The position numbers were made by a program, and so were the translations under genes. 34,630 bases of DNA from contig JANWLA010000008.1 in NCBI GenBank assembly GCA_025451075.1, positions 1-34,630 of the forward strand, in the 5' to 3' direction. Below the pieces are notes generated by a model. That model searched no databases, was not told the origin of the DNA, and saw only the letters and a list, made by a program, of their open reading frames with translations. Shown here piece after piece: positions 23,708 through 32,091 of the stretch (position 1 is its first letter; each line of letters opens with the position of its first letter). The stretch is from Nitrosotalea sp. (GTDB lineage: Archaea; Thermoproteota; Nitrososphaeria; Nitrososphaerales; Nitrosopumilaceae).

Positions 23708-26218
23708 GTGCATTATTGTCCCAAGTGTAAATCCAAAATAGACGTACAACGTACTTTTAATCAGAAAATACATTTTAGCTGCTCCAAGTGTAAAATTGAG
23801 GATATTGTAGATTCCAAGAAAAATTTGGATGAAGCATTTCTAGAATTTTTGATAAAATTTGACAATGATGAGATACCAACCAAGAACCAGTCAGAATCTA
23901 CTCTGGAAAAAGAAGGCATGCTACAGACTGAAGAAGAAATAAACAAGATGATTGGAGATGCAAAAATTGCAGAGATTACCAAGTCAGTTCTTTTCTCAAA
24001 GAGACATTATGTCTCACACTTTAAGATAATAGAAGAACCTGACCCTGAAATGGGCTCAACTGTAACAGATTCAGGTCTTGATCAACGCATAATTGAGGCC
24101 TTGGAGTCAAAAGGCATAAAGAAATTCTACAAATTCCAAGAAGAAGCAATACATCACATCATTTCTGGCAATCATGTAGTAATTACCGCACCTACTGCAT
24201 CTGGAAAAACAGAATCATTTGTGGTGCCAATTATAGAAAAAATAGGCAATTCAAAAAATCTTGTTTCTTCCATACAAGCAATTTTTGTTTATCCGACCAA
24301 GTCTCTTTCTAGGGATCAACATCCAAAGATAAAAGAAATTACAGACAAGATGAATATACGATGTGCAGTATTTGACGGAGATACAAAACAAGAAGAACGT
24401 GGAGAAATTCTTGCAAATCCTCCTCAAGTGATTATAACCAACTTTGATGTGATCCATTATCATTTATGGCACAGAACTAGATTTGCTTCTCTGTTTAGTA
24501 CAACCAGATTTCTTGCAGTAGATGAAGCTCATGTATATTCTGGAATTTTTGGCTCTAATGTCCATTACATCATAAAAAGACTGAAACGAATTGCACCCAA
24601 GTTGCAGATGGTTGCAGCATCCGCAACCTTAGAAAACGCATTATCATTTTGCCAGATGCTATTTGGAGTAAAAATGGTTCAGGTCTCTGGATCTGGTAAG
24701 AAGGGCAAGACAGAATTTTCTATGCTATTTCCTTCTTTGATGACCCAACGTGCATTGATGATTGACATACTAAAAAAATTGACATCAAAACAACACAAGA
24801 CGCTAGTGTTTAGCAATTCACATCTTAATTCCGAACTTTTGGCACTTCAAGCAAGAAGACAAAAGGTAGACATCAAGGTTCATCGAGCAGGCCTCATGGC
24901 AAACTATAGAAGATCAGTTGAAAACTTGTTCAAGACTGACAAGTTACTTGCAATTTCTGCCACTCCCACACTCGAACTTGGGATAGATGTAGGTAATGTT
25001 GATGGAGTAATATCATCTACAATTCCAGTCAATAGACTCACACAGAGAATAGGAAGAGCTGCTAGAAAAGGCCAGGGTGGATATGCATTTCTAGTTCTAG
25101 GCAATGATCCAATATCACAATATTACAAGAACCATCCAGCAGATTATTTTGAAGATATTGAACAGATTTACATTGATCCAAAAAATCCCTTTGTTGAAGA
25201 GTTTCAAGTTGTGGCGATGGCTTGTGACAAACCTATTGCAAAACACGAATTACCAGAACATAGGGATATCATTGAAAGACATGTAGGTGCAGGCAATCTT
25301 GTTTTGATCGAAAATAGATACGTCCCAAATTATGATCAAATAAAATCAATTTTAGAAGATTATAGCATAAGAGGAATAGGAAGATCAATTGACATATTCT
25401 TGAACGGCAAAAAAGTGGGAGAGCGTATGTTACCAATTGCTTTAGAAGAGCTCCATCCACAAGCAGTTTATTTTTTGGCAGGAATTAGATACAAAGTCAA
25501 AGAGATTGGATATCCAGAGAAGTTGACTGCAAAATTAGAATATCTTCCAAAGAATTATCCATACTACACCAAAGCACTAACAGAAGAATGGCCAACAATT
25601 GAAACAATTTTTGAAAAAAGACTTGCAAATGGCATCGAGGTTGCATTCTGCAAATTACACATTCAAAAAAGAGTCTACGGATATGTCAACTTGGAACTGG
25701 GTCAAGATGTAGGACAAGGACAAAAAACAATTTTAGAAAAACCGCTTGATTATGATTTTGTTACAAAGGGCATCGTATTCAAAGCTCCAAGACCATTAAA
25801 CGAGATAAGCAAGGCTGAAAATGAAGAGTATGTAGAAGCAAGTGGATATCATGCTACAGAACATGTTGTCATAGAAGGAAGCAACATGATAACAGGAGGA
25901 GTATCACAAGACTTGGGTGGCATATCCCTTGGGACGTCTGGCTTGGTTTTTGTCTATGATTCTGCAATAGGCGGAAATGGTGCAAGCAAAGCACTCTACG
26001 ATAGACTAGAAAAGGCCTTTGAGCGAAGCCTAGACATAGTAACAGAGTGTCCTTGCAAAAACGAATCTGGGTGTCCTCGCTGTACTTTTTCTTATAGATG
26101 TGGCAATAACAACGAGTATCTTCACAAGCTTTCAGCAAAAGAGATCCTCCAGAGAATAATAGATGGTGAAATAACCGAAGTCACAGAACCTGTTGAAGGT
26201 GACAAGCCCCTAGTCTGA
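23708..26218 (+). CDS. Superfamily 2 helicase with C-terminal DUF1998 Zn-binding domain (Hrq1/MrfA-like)
   Basis: An 836-residue ATP-dependent helicase. It has an N-terminal zinc ribbon (CPKCKSK ... CSKCK, residues 4-30), Walker A APTASGKT (161-168), the DEAH box at 272-275, SAT as ASATLE, and motif VI QRIGRAARKGQGG. The C-terminal part contains YDSAIGGNGASKALYDRL and a four-cysteine cluster (ECPCKNESGCPRC ... YRCG), the DUF1998 hallmark. Relatives (yeast Hrq1, bacterial MrfA) act in DNA crosslink or adduct repair. The added N-terminal zinc ribbon is not typical of those. Start GTG 23708, likely leaderless from AAAATTAAAT at about 23672. Confidence 0.93.
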   Translation: MHYCPKCKSKIDVQRTFNQKIHFSCSKCKIEDIVDSKKNLDEAFLEFLIKFDNDEIPTKNQSESTLEKEGMLQTEEEINKMIGDAKIAEITKSVLFSKRHYVSHFKIIEEPDPEMGSTVTDSGLDQRIIEALESKGIKKFYKFQEEAIHHIISGNHVVITAPTASGKTESFVVPIIEKIGNSKNLVSSIQAIFVYPTKSLSRDQHPKIKEITDKMNIRCAVFDGDTKQEERGEILANPPQVIITNFDVIHYHLWHRTRFASLFSTTRFLAVDEAHVYSGIFGSNVHYIIKRLKRIAPKLQMVAASATLENALSFCQMLFGVKMVQVSGSGKKGKTEFSMLFPSLMTQRALMIDILKKLTSKQHKTLVFSNSHLNSELLALQARRQKVDIKVHRAGLMANYRRSVENLFKTDKLLAISATPTLELGIDVGNVDGVISSTIPVNRLTQRIGRAARKGQGGYAFLVLGNDPISQYYKNHPADYFEDIEQIYIDPKNPFVEEFQVVAMACDKPIAKHELPEHRDIIERHVGAGNLVLIENRYVPNYDQIKSILEDYSIRGIGRSIDIFLNGKKVGERMLPIALEELHPQAVYFLAGIRYKVKEIGYPEKLTAKLEYLPKNYPYYTKALTEEWPTIETIFEKRLANGIEVAFCKLHIQKRVYGYVNLELGQDVGQGQKTILEKPLDYDFVTKGIVFKAPRPLNEISKAENEEYVEASGYHATEHVVIEGSNMITGGVSQDLGGISLGTSGLVFVYDSAIGGNGASKALYDRLEKAFERSLDIVTECPCKNESGCPRCTFSYRCGNNNEYLHKLSAKEILQRIIDGEITEVTEPVEGDKPLV

Positions 26219-26287
26219 TATCACAGATCAAGCTCAGAAAACATCTAGAACAATACAAATTATTAGTCTCATGTGTAAATATCTAAC

Positions 26288-27112
26288 ATGGATAAAGTTG
26301 CAATAGTGACTGGAAGTGCAAGCGGAATAGGTTTTGAAACAGCACTGGCACTTGCACGAGAAGGATATCACACTTATGCAACAATGCGAGATACTAAAAA
26401 AGGCGATAAAATTTTAGAGATTGCAAAAAAAGAAAATCTACAGATCAGAGTAGTGGAACTTGATGTCAATAATGAAGATACCATTAAAAAAGCAGTTGAA
26501 GTCATATTAAATGAAAAAAAGAGAATTGATGTTCTAGTAAACAATGCGGGTTATTTTCTTGTTGGGTGCTTGGAGGACCTAACAATTTCAGATCTAAGGG
26601 ATCAGTTTGAAACAAACTTTTTTGGAGTTGTGCGAACAATTCAAGCAGTACTGCCTACAATGCGCAGCCAAAAATCAGGAACAATTGTAAATGTAAGCTC
26701 AGTTGCAGGAAGAATTGGATTTCCAGTGACTCCCGGATACATCAGTTCCAAGTTTGCGTTAGAAGGCTTGAGTGAGTCAATGCGATACGAGTTGTTTCCA
26801 TTTGGAATTAAAACAATAATCATCGAGCCCGGCGTCATCAAGACAAACTTGTTTGCAACTCTAAAAAAAGCAACAAAACAAGACTCTGCCTACAAGGATA
26901 TCACTGAGAAAGTTATGAAGGGATTACTAATGATGTCAGAAATGGGAACTCCCCCACAAGAAGTGGCAAAGACCATAACCAAGGCAGTCTCAGCAGACAA
27001 TCCACTGCCGCGCTATCCAGTAGGCAATGATGCAATCATGTTTCTTGAGGCAAGAAAGGACAAGACAGACATTGAGTTTGAAAATTACATAAAAAAAGAG
27101 CTTTTCAGCTAA
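26288..27112 (+). CDS. Short-chain dehydrogenase/reductase
   Basis: A 274-residue classical SDR. The cofactor motif TGSASGIG is at residues 8-15, NNAG is near 90, the catalytic Ser is in NVSSVAG, and Tyr151 and Lys155 are in YISSK. The motif after the glycine-rich loop (ATMRDTKKG) has an Arg suggestive of NADP. The substrate is unknown; the PGVIKTNLF segment resembles that of retinol/17-beta-hydroxysteroid-type SDRs. It stands alone between the helicase and topoisomerase genes. Confidence 0.92.
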   Translation: MDKVAIVTGSASGIGFETALALAREGYHTYATMRDTKKGDKILEIAKKENLQIRVVELDVNNEDTIKKAVEVILNEKKRIDVLVNNAGYFLVGCLEDLTISDLRDQFETNFFGVVRTIQAVLPTMRSQKSGTIVNVSSVAGRIGFPVTPGYISSKFALEGLSESMRYELFPFGIKTIIIEPGVIKTNLFATLKKATKQDSAYKDITEKVMKGLLMMSEMGTPPQEVAKTITKAVSADNPLPRYPVGNDAIMFLEARKDKTDIEFENYIKKELFS

Positions 27113-27142
27113 AATGCATCTTTTTTGACGTTATTTTATCAA
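27113..27142 (+). terminator. T-rich candidate terminator after the SDR gene
   Basis: CATCTTTTTTGACG followed by TTATTTTATC directly after the stop gives two T tracts. The rest of the gap to the topoisomerase gene (to 27268) holds only that gene's promoter. Confidence 0.45.
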
Positions 27143-27268
27143 TACAGAAATAGTAGAGTATGAAATTCTGTGAATTTTACACTATTCTTTTGGTTAGATT
27201 GATATACGACGAAAAGACAATTTTTGTCAAAGTCAACAGATTTAATCAAGAATTTAGTGATATCAAAA

Positions 27269-28834
27269 ATGAAATGGAAAACCCTTCAACACAATGGCAT
27301 AGCGTTTCTTCCTCCCTACGAATCAAAAGGTATTTCAGTTAAGATCAAGGGAGAGAAAGTTCCTCTAAGCATTGATGCCGAAGAGATGGCTTACCAATGG
27401 GCAAAAAAGAAGGACACCCCTTATGTAAAAGATCAAGTCTTTCAAAAGAATTTTCTTGCCTATTTTGTAAAAGTACTCCCTGCAAAATTCAAAAACATTT
27501 CACTTGTAGACGTTGATTTTTCTGAAGCATTCAAGGTAGTTGACATGGAAAAAGATTCCAAGCTGACCATGACAAAAGAAGAAAAGAAAAAGATCGCAAC
27601 CACAAGAAAGGAGATTAAAGAAAAGATGAAGTCAATATACGGCAAGGCAATAATTGATGGAAAAGAGGTAGATGTGGCAAACTGGATGGCAGAGCCGCCA
27701 GGTCTTTTCATTGGAAGAGGGGACCACCCACTAAGAGGCAAGTGGAAGCCAAGAGTCACAGAAAAAGATGTTACACTAAATCTTGGAAAAGAAGCAAAAG
27801 TACCACCCGGTAATTGGGGCAAGATAATTCACGAGTCTGACTTTATGTGGCTTGCAAGCTGGATGGATGTGCTCACTGATAAAAGAAAATACGTGTGGCT
27901 CTCAGATACATCAGATCTAAAACAAGAGCGTGACAAGATGAAGTATGACAAGGCAACAAAACTAGCTGCAGAAATAGACAAGGTATTGGGCATGGTTATC
28001 AAGAAAATGTCAGATAAAGACGAGAAGGTAAGAAGGGTTGCAACTGTTTGTTATCTAATTTACAAGACTGCAATGAGAGTAGGTGATGAAAAGGATCCAG
28101 ATGAGGCAGATACCGTAGGTGCTACCACATTAAGAGTAGAGCACATCAATCTAAAACCAGGCATTGTAGAATTTGACTTTTTAGGAAAAGACAGTGTGAG
28201 ATGGCAAAAACCACTTCCAGTATCAGAACAGGATAAAATGTTTTATGAAAATCTCAAAAAACTAACAGAGAAAAAGAAAAAGGATGATCTAATATTTGAT
28301 GGAATTACATCAAGACATGTAAATGAGTTTCTCAGTGGAATAGTAAAGGGACTCACTGCCAAAGTATTCAGAACATATCTTGCAACACAAGTAGTTACAA
28401 ATTATCTCAGAAAAGTTGACAATCTCAAATCAAAATCAGAAAACATCAAGATATACCATGCCAAATTAGCAAATCTAGAGGCTGCGGTTACATGCAATCA
28501 CAAGAGAACAATACCTAAAAACTTTGATGAGACTTTACAGAAAAAACGTGAAGCAATAAAGAAACTAAGTGAGACAAAACCAAAGACAGAGAAACAATCT
28601 GAGAAACTAAAACAGCGCGAAGAGAAATTAAAACTCACATTAGAATTAACAGAAAAAACTCGAGACTATAATTTGGGAACATCACTTCGAAATTACATTG
28701 ATCCAAGAGTAGTCAAAGCTTGGTCTGATGCAGTAGGACTAGAGTGGGAAAAACTTTACACATCTGCATTACAAAAGAAATTCCAATGGGTATCAAAAGT
28801 AGATACCAACTGGAAACAGATTGCACAAGTTTAA
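27269..28834 (+). CDS. Eukaryote-like DNA topoisomerase IB
   Basis: A 521-residue type IB topoisomerase that relaxes supercoils through a 3'-phosphotyrosine. The N-terminal core domain shows WKTLQHNGIAFLPPY and PPGLFIGRGDHPLRGKWKPR, as in eukaryotic Top1. The catalytic domain has KTAMRVGDEK with its Arg, KVFRTYLATQ, a charged coiled-coil linker (about 410-460), and the nucleophile Tyr476 in LRNYIDPRV. This enzyme is a thaumarchaeal hallmark among archaea. The ATG at 27269 is chosen over an in-frame start at 27224 because TTTAATC at 27241 is a fitting TATA box for leaderless initiation there. Confidence 0.96.
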   Translation: MKWKTLQHNGIAFLPPYESKGISVKIKGEKVPLSIDAEEMAYQWAKKKDTPYVKDQVFQKNFLAYFVKVLPAKFKNISLVDVDFSEAFKVVDMEKDSKLTMTKEEKKKIATTRKEIKEKMKSIYGKAIIDGKEVDVANWMAEPPGLFIGRGDHPLRGKWKPRVTEKDVTLNLGKEAKVPPGNWGKIIHESDFMWLASWMDVLTDKRKYVWLSDTSDLKQERDKMKYDKATKLAAEIDKVLGMVIKKMSDKDEKVRRVATVCYLIYKTAMRVGDEKDPDEADTVGATTLRVEHINLKPGIVEFDFLGKDSVRWQKPLPVSEQDKMFYENLKKLTEKKKKDDLIFDGITSRHVNEFLSGIVKGLTAKVFRTYLATQVVTNYLRKVDNLKSKSENIKIYHAKLANLEAAVTCNHKRTIPKNFDETLQKKREAIKKLSETKPKTEKQSEKLKQREEKLKLTLELTEKTRDYNLGTSLRNYIDPRVVKAWSDAVGLEWEKLYTSALQKKFQWVSKVDTNWKQIAQV

Positions 28835-28877
28835 GCAAGCTACATTTAATTGCATCAAGAATTTAGGCGTTAATTAT

Positions 28878-28970
28878 GCCGGGGTAGCTCAGCCTGGCCT
28901 AGAGTGCCAGTCCACATCAAGGGTAATACTCATAATCTGGAGGTCGTGGGTTCGAAACCCACCCCCGGTA
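28878..28970 (+). tRNA. tRNA-Met (CAU) with a 17-nt non-canonical intron
   Basis: The cloverleaf is complete: acceptor GCCGGGG/CCCCGGT, T-arm GTGGG-TTCGAAA-CCCAC, and anticodon CAT at 28931-28933 in loop CTCATAA. The anticodon stem CCAGA/TCTGG forms only if about 17 nt (28911-28927) is removed between its fourth and fifth positions (29/30), so the intron is in the stem rather than at the usual 37/38 site. Exact splice points are uncertain. The stem lacks the GGG/CCC pairs of initiators, so this is an elongator. The first pair is an unusual G1-U72. No CCA is encoded. The 3' end is duplicated at 31532. Confidence 0.93.
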
Positions 28971-28976
28971 TACCCT
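28958..28976 (+). repeat. attL-like direct repeat (tRNA-Met 3' end)
   Basis: CCCACCCCCGGTATACCCT covers the last bases of the T-arm, the acceptor strand, the discriminator and six downstream bases. It matches 31532-31551 except for one C in the C run; CCCCCGGTATACCCT is exact. Confidence 0.75.
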
Positions 28977-29054
28977 ATCTAATTCGAAACCCAATGAACG
29001 AATTTGGGGGGCTTTTTATTTGGGCTTTAATTCAAAAGGAGGCCTTTTGGTATA

Positions 29055-29696
29055 ATGGAAGCAGATCTCCACAACTCGCAGCGGCGCCTTGAGAAGGAAA
29101 AGGAGAACATATCTGTCTTCAAGAATGGAAAGATGGCAGTTGCCTTCCTTGAGGCAATGGTAACTGGTGGGATCTCCGTCTCTCGTGTATCAACTCTTGC
29201 ATGGAATGTCAAGACCATCGTATCCTGAAAGGACGACAAGTCAGTGTCTCAATGGACAAGAAAGGATGTGGAGTATGTCATAAACCAGATGCAAAAAAAA
29301 GACTGGTCAAGTGAGACCCGGGAAAGATTTGCCTTTACCCTGAAAAGGTTTGCGGCATATGCAAAAACAAAAAAGATTATAGATCTCAACAATGGCGATG
29401 AGTATCCCAAGCTTGTAGCATGGATACGACCTACAAAGTATCGAAGAAAAACAGATGATAACACACTTGAAAACAGAAAAGGGTTTTCAGAAGATGAAGT
29501 CATGAAGTTAATCCAAACAATGTCAGAAATGACATCAGATGGAGAGATTGTATCAACATTAATTCTTACCCTTTACGAAGGTGGTTTTAGGACTCATGAA
29601 GGCATATTATTAAAACAAAAAAAGCTAGAAGTACGCTCATCGTTCAAAACTTGTACATGTGATAGTTTTTCACAGGTCTGCAAAGTCTGGGTCTAG
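29055..29696 (+). pseudogene. Tyrosine recombinase/integrase, nonsense-mutated and C-terminally truncated
   Basis: ATG 29055, with GGAGG at 29038-29042, opens a frame for 57 codons (MEADLHNSQRRLEKEKEN ... SVSRVSTLAWNVKTIVS), interrupted by TGA at 29226-29228. The same frame then continues to 29696 through SQWTRKDVEYVINQMQKKDW, YPKLVAWIRPTKYRR and SEDEVMKLIQ, to LYEGGFRTHEGILLKQKKLE. This is the order of thaumarchaeal XerC/D-like integrases: SAM-like core-binding domain, then the first catalytic Arg. The HxxR and Tyr regions are absent. Soon after the Arg the neighbouring frame reads HRSAKSGSSIRS, suggesting a further frameshift. One stop separates the halves, so inactivation may be fairly recent. 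Confidence 0.82.
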
Positions 29697-29740
29697 TATT
29701 CGTTCATGGAAAAATTCACGATCAAATAGCGTCAAAAATT

Positions 29741-30979
29741 TTATTCTCTTCGTAGTGCAACCATTGGAGACAATTTTGATGCCTTCCATGCAGGATACAT
29801 TCCAGCCAGTATACTTAGTGTTAAAGAAAGCAACCAGACCTTGATCAAATCCAGTGGAACAAAGATGGGCGGTATATGTATAGATGGACCACCGCCTGCA
29901 GGAGCAGTTGTTGTAACTATACTCATTATGTAACCCCCTCCAATACCTATTATCGTCCCCAGTGACGCCCCTATTACTCCAATCAAGCTGGCTTCCACTA
30001 GAAACAGTGCAAGAATTGTAGTATTTTGTGCACCTATTGCTTTCATGGTACCTATCTCTCTAATTCGTTCCGTAACTGAGTTGTACAATGTTGTAACAAT
30101 ACCAACTGCTCCCACAACAAGTGCAATGATTCCAACCATTAGAATAAAGGCAGCATTACCGCTTGCAGCTTGCTGTCTAACTGCCATAATTGCTTTAGGA
30201 GTTGTAGCACCAAGAGTTTTTCCAAACGTAGAGGTTAGTTCTTGCTGTACAGTAGCAGTATCATCAGGAGTTGTTGCCGCAACTACTACACTATCATATT
30301 TGTTTTGCTTGTGCAACAAATCATTTCCTGCATCAAGATTAATGATGATAGAATTATCTATCCAATTATTACCAGATGGTTTTAAAATTCCTGAAATTAT
30401 AAAATTCTTTGTTACCGTTATTGTCTTTCCATTTTCATCTGAATATGTAGATGTAGCTGCAATTGTCTGGCCAAGCGTAACAAAGGCACTGACAGCACCT
30501 GGAGGATTTACTATTGTATCCCCTACAATAGCAGAAGATCGATCGTTTGGTTTTATTGTAGAACCATCAACATATTCAAGATTAGGTAATACCACAGTCA
30601 ATTTTGCTGGATCAATCGAATGGACGGATGCTCGCTCAGTGTTTCCTTGAGAATTCATCGTTACTGAACCAGAATATTCAGGTATTACATCAGATATCAA
30701 TGGCAAGGACTTTATTTTCTCTATAATGACATTATTGATTATCAACGCATTTCCTGCAGAAGCATCTCGAAATCCACGTTGTCCACTGCTTACAAAAATA
30801 ACATTGGCAGCCAACGTATTGAATTGTGTTTCCAAGAATGCTGCTTGACCTGCACTCAGGCCATTTAATATGACAACAAGACTGCTGCCAAGTACAACCA
30901 TCAGAATAGTAAGAAGTGTTCTCACCTTTCTATCAACTAGTGCCTCAAATGATAATAAAAAAAGATCTTTAGGATTCAT
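29741..30979 (-). CDS. MacB/FtsX-family ABC transporter permease
   Basis: A 412-residue membrane protein. One N-terminal helix (VRTLLTILMVVLGSSLVVIL) is followed by a large extracytoplasmic MacB core domain (about 45-270). Three C-terminal helices form the FtsX domain, with VGIVTTLYNSVTERIREIGTMKAIGAQ, here given in part as the signature TERIREIGTMKAIGA. Such permeases need a separate ATPase for lipoprotein release, efflux or mechanotransmission; none is nearby. The ATG at 30979 overlaps the end of the decayed gene upstream by eleven bases. It appears intact although its surroundings are decayed. Confidence 0.88.
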   Translation of the reverse strand: MNPKDLFLLSFEALVDRKVRTLLTILMVVLGSSLVVILNGLSAGQAAFLETQFNTLAANVIFVSSGQRGFRDASAGNALIINNVIIEKIKSLPLISDVIPEYSGSVTMNSQGNTERASVHSIDPAKLTVVLPNLEYVDGSTIKPNDRSSAIVGDTIVNPPGAVSAFVTLGQTIAATSTYSDENGKTITVTKNFIISGILKPSGNNWIDNSIIINLDAGNDLLHKQNKYDSVVVAATTPDDTATVQQELTSTFGKTLGATTPKAIMAVRQQAASGNAAFILMVGIIALVVGAVGIVTTLYNSVTERIREIGTMKAIGAQNTTILALFLVEASLIGVIGASLGTIIGIGGGYIMSIVTTTAPAGGGPSIHIPPIFVPLDLIKVWLLSLTLSILAGMYPAWKASKLSPMVALRRE

Positions 30980-31533
30980 TTTCTTTCTTTTTTGTACTGT
31001 CAAATATTGAGACGATGTCAGTGTCTCCCCGTGTCAACAATTTCAATTTTTTCTTTGCTGATTTTTTTCTTTTTACTAGAAATACAATTAATACTACTGC
31101 TGCAATTGGCGCTCCAACAAGTACAGGAATGCTGTCAATCAAAGTATGTTGAGTCGTAGAGGTATTGACTGGGGGACTACACATAATTTTACTGTTCCGT
31201 TTACTGGTACAGTATGAAAATTCTTCTAGTCATCAGCATATGTTACTTTGAATGCTACCTGATACATTCATGGTGACAAATAGTTGACTCCCCTAATTGG
31301 CATACTAATTGGAATTGGAGAATCAGGTGAAAGATCTCCTATGAATTGTTGTGTTAAACTGGATCCTCCTTGACCACACCCTGACTGGGACTACCACCGT
31401 TAGATCCCAGCATTATTTGTGGAATTTGTCATTCTCGCAGCTTTCATTGCACTTGTGAGTTGGAAAGGCGCAAGTTGTGCAGTAGTAAATAATGCAGTTG
31501 TACTGCCTTGATTGAGCAAATTACCAACAAGCC
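30969..31533 (-). pseudogene. Decayed surface/CARDB-like protein with C-terminal membrane anchor
   Basis: Reading the minus strand from 31533, recognisable pieces follow one another in shifting frames: LVGNLLNQGSTTALFTTAQL, then SGCGQGGSSLTQQFIGDLS, a stop, MYQVAFKVTYADD, a stop, and KNFHTVPVNGTVK. A final intact frame (31184-30969) has the membrane helix IPVLVGAPIAAVVLIVFLV and a Lys-rich cytoplasmic tail. At least two stops and two frameshifts make it non-functional. The order resembles archaeal COG1361-type exported proteins encoded beside MacB permeases. This fills the otherwise gene-free stretch 31185-31533. The last 71 codons might still be translated. Confidence 0.7.
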
Positions 31534-31551
31534 CACCCCCCGGTATACCCT
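31532..31551 (+). repeat. attR-like direct repeat
   Basis: CCCACCCCCCGGTATACCCT repeats the 3' end of tRNA-Met and its flank in direct orientation, with one additional C. The rest of the tRNA is not present here, as expected for the far boundary of an element that integrated at the 3' end of the gene. Confidence 0.75.
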
Positions 31552-31604
31552 TTTTTCATCAAAAGGCGAATACCTTTTATTCTTAGACTTTGCAAATACT
31601 GAAA

Positions 31605-31982
31605 ATGTCTAAAAAGATTCTAGTTTTTGTAGCCCTATTTTCTCTTGCCTTATCAATGACGGTAACCCAAGAGGCTAGCGCTCTAACAAGAGCTACCGGA
31701 GATTTTAGTCGTACTACAGCAAGCTTGGATCCAAGTAGAGTTTGTGGTAACCACGTTTGTCAACCAGGAGAAAGTTCCAAATGGTCATCAGCCGTGTTAT
31801 CGTCACAACGCCAAGGCCCCGGTAAAGCTACTGGTGCACAATATGGAATTATCATTATGCATCAAATATTTGTAAATTCACTAATGTCAAGTCATGCAAA
31901 TCAAATGATGATGAATTGGAGCCATTCAAATTCAACAATGATATCAAATCATCCAAACATGAACATGACTGGATCAAAATAG
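31605..31982 (+). CDS. Small secreted protein with CGxHxC motif (paralogue of 12817-13149)
   Basis: A 125-residue protein with a clear signal peptide (KKILVFVALFSLALSMTV, then TQEASALT, likely cut after ASA). The mature region carries CGNHVCQPGESSKW followed by SSQRQGPGK, the same motif order as the protein at 12817. The tail is rich in Met, Asn, His and Ser (HANQMMMNWSHSNS, HPNMNMTG), suggestive of metal, perhaps copper, binding (inference). Start ATG 31605 rather than 31590, because TTTTATTC at 31575 is a TATA-like box about 26 nt upstream. It lies just outside the element boundary. Function unknown. Confidence 0.75.
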   Translation: MSKKILVFVALFSLALSMTVTQEASALTRATGDFSRTTASLDPSRVCGNHVCQPGESSKWSSAVLSSQRQGPGKATGAQYGIIIMHQIFVNSLMSSHANQMMMNWSHSNSTMISNHPNMNMTGSK

Positions 31983-32091
31983 ACACGAAATAATTCTTGC
32001 AAAGACAATTTTTAGCAAATCAAGTGCAACCCAAAACATACAGGTAGATCCAAAGTTAATGTTAAATTGGCAGGTCTAATCCAATCTCATA

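Larger units (their letters stand above)
28958..31551 (+). mobile_element. Remnant of a tRNA-Met-integrated element (about 2.6 kb)
   Basis: The segment starts at the tRNA-Met 3' end and finishes with a second copy of that end plus six downstream bases. It contains a broken tyrosine recombinase reading away from the tRNA, as in archaeal integrated elements. It also holds an ABC permease gene lacking an ATPase partner and a decayed surface-protein gene. No replication or capsid gene is visible, so most of the element has been lost. The permease and pseudogene could instead be host genes trapped by rearrangement. Confidence 0.65.

Noticed and set aside
27160-27342. Small plus-strand frame between the SDR and topoisomerase genes
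   Set aside because: It overlaps the topoisomerase start in another frame, has no Shine-Dalgarno and reads as noise.
29659-29844. Plus-strand frame after the integrase remnant
   Set aside because: Its first part looks like frameshifted integrase and the rest is antisense to the permease 3' end; it is not an independent gene.
30045-30650. Plus-strand open frame opposite the MacB-like permease (201 codons)
   Set aside because: Antisense shadow of a recognisable permease; no promoter or domain.
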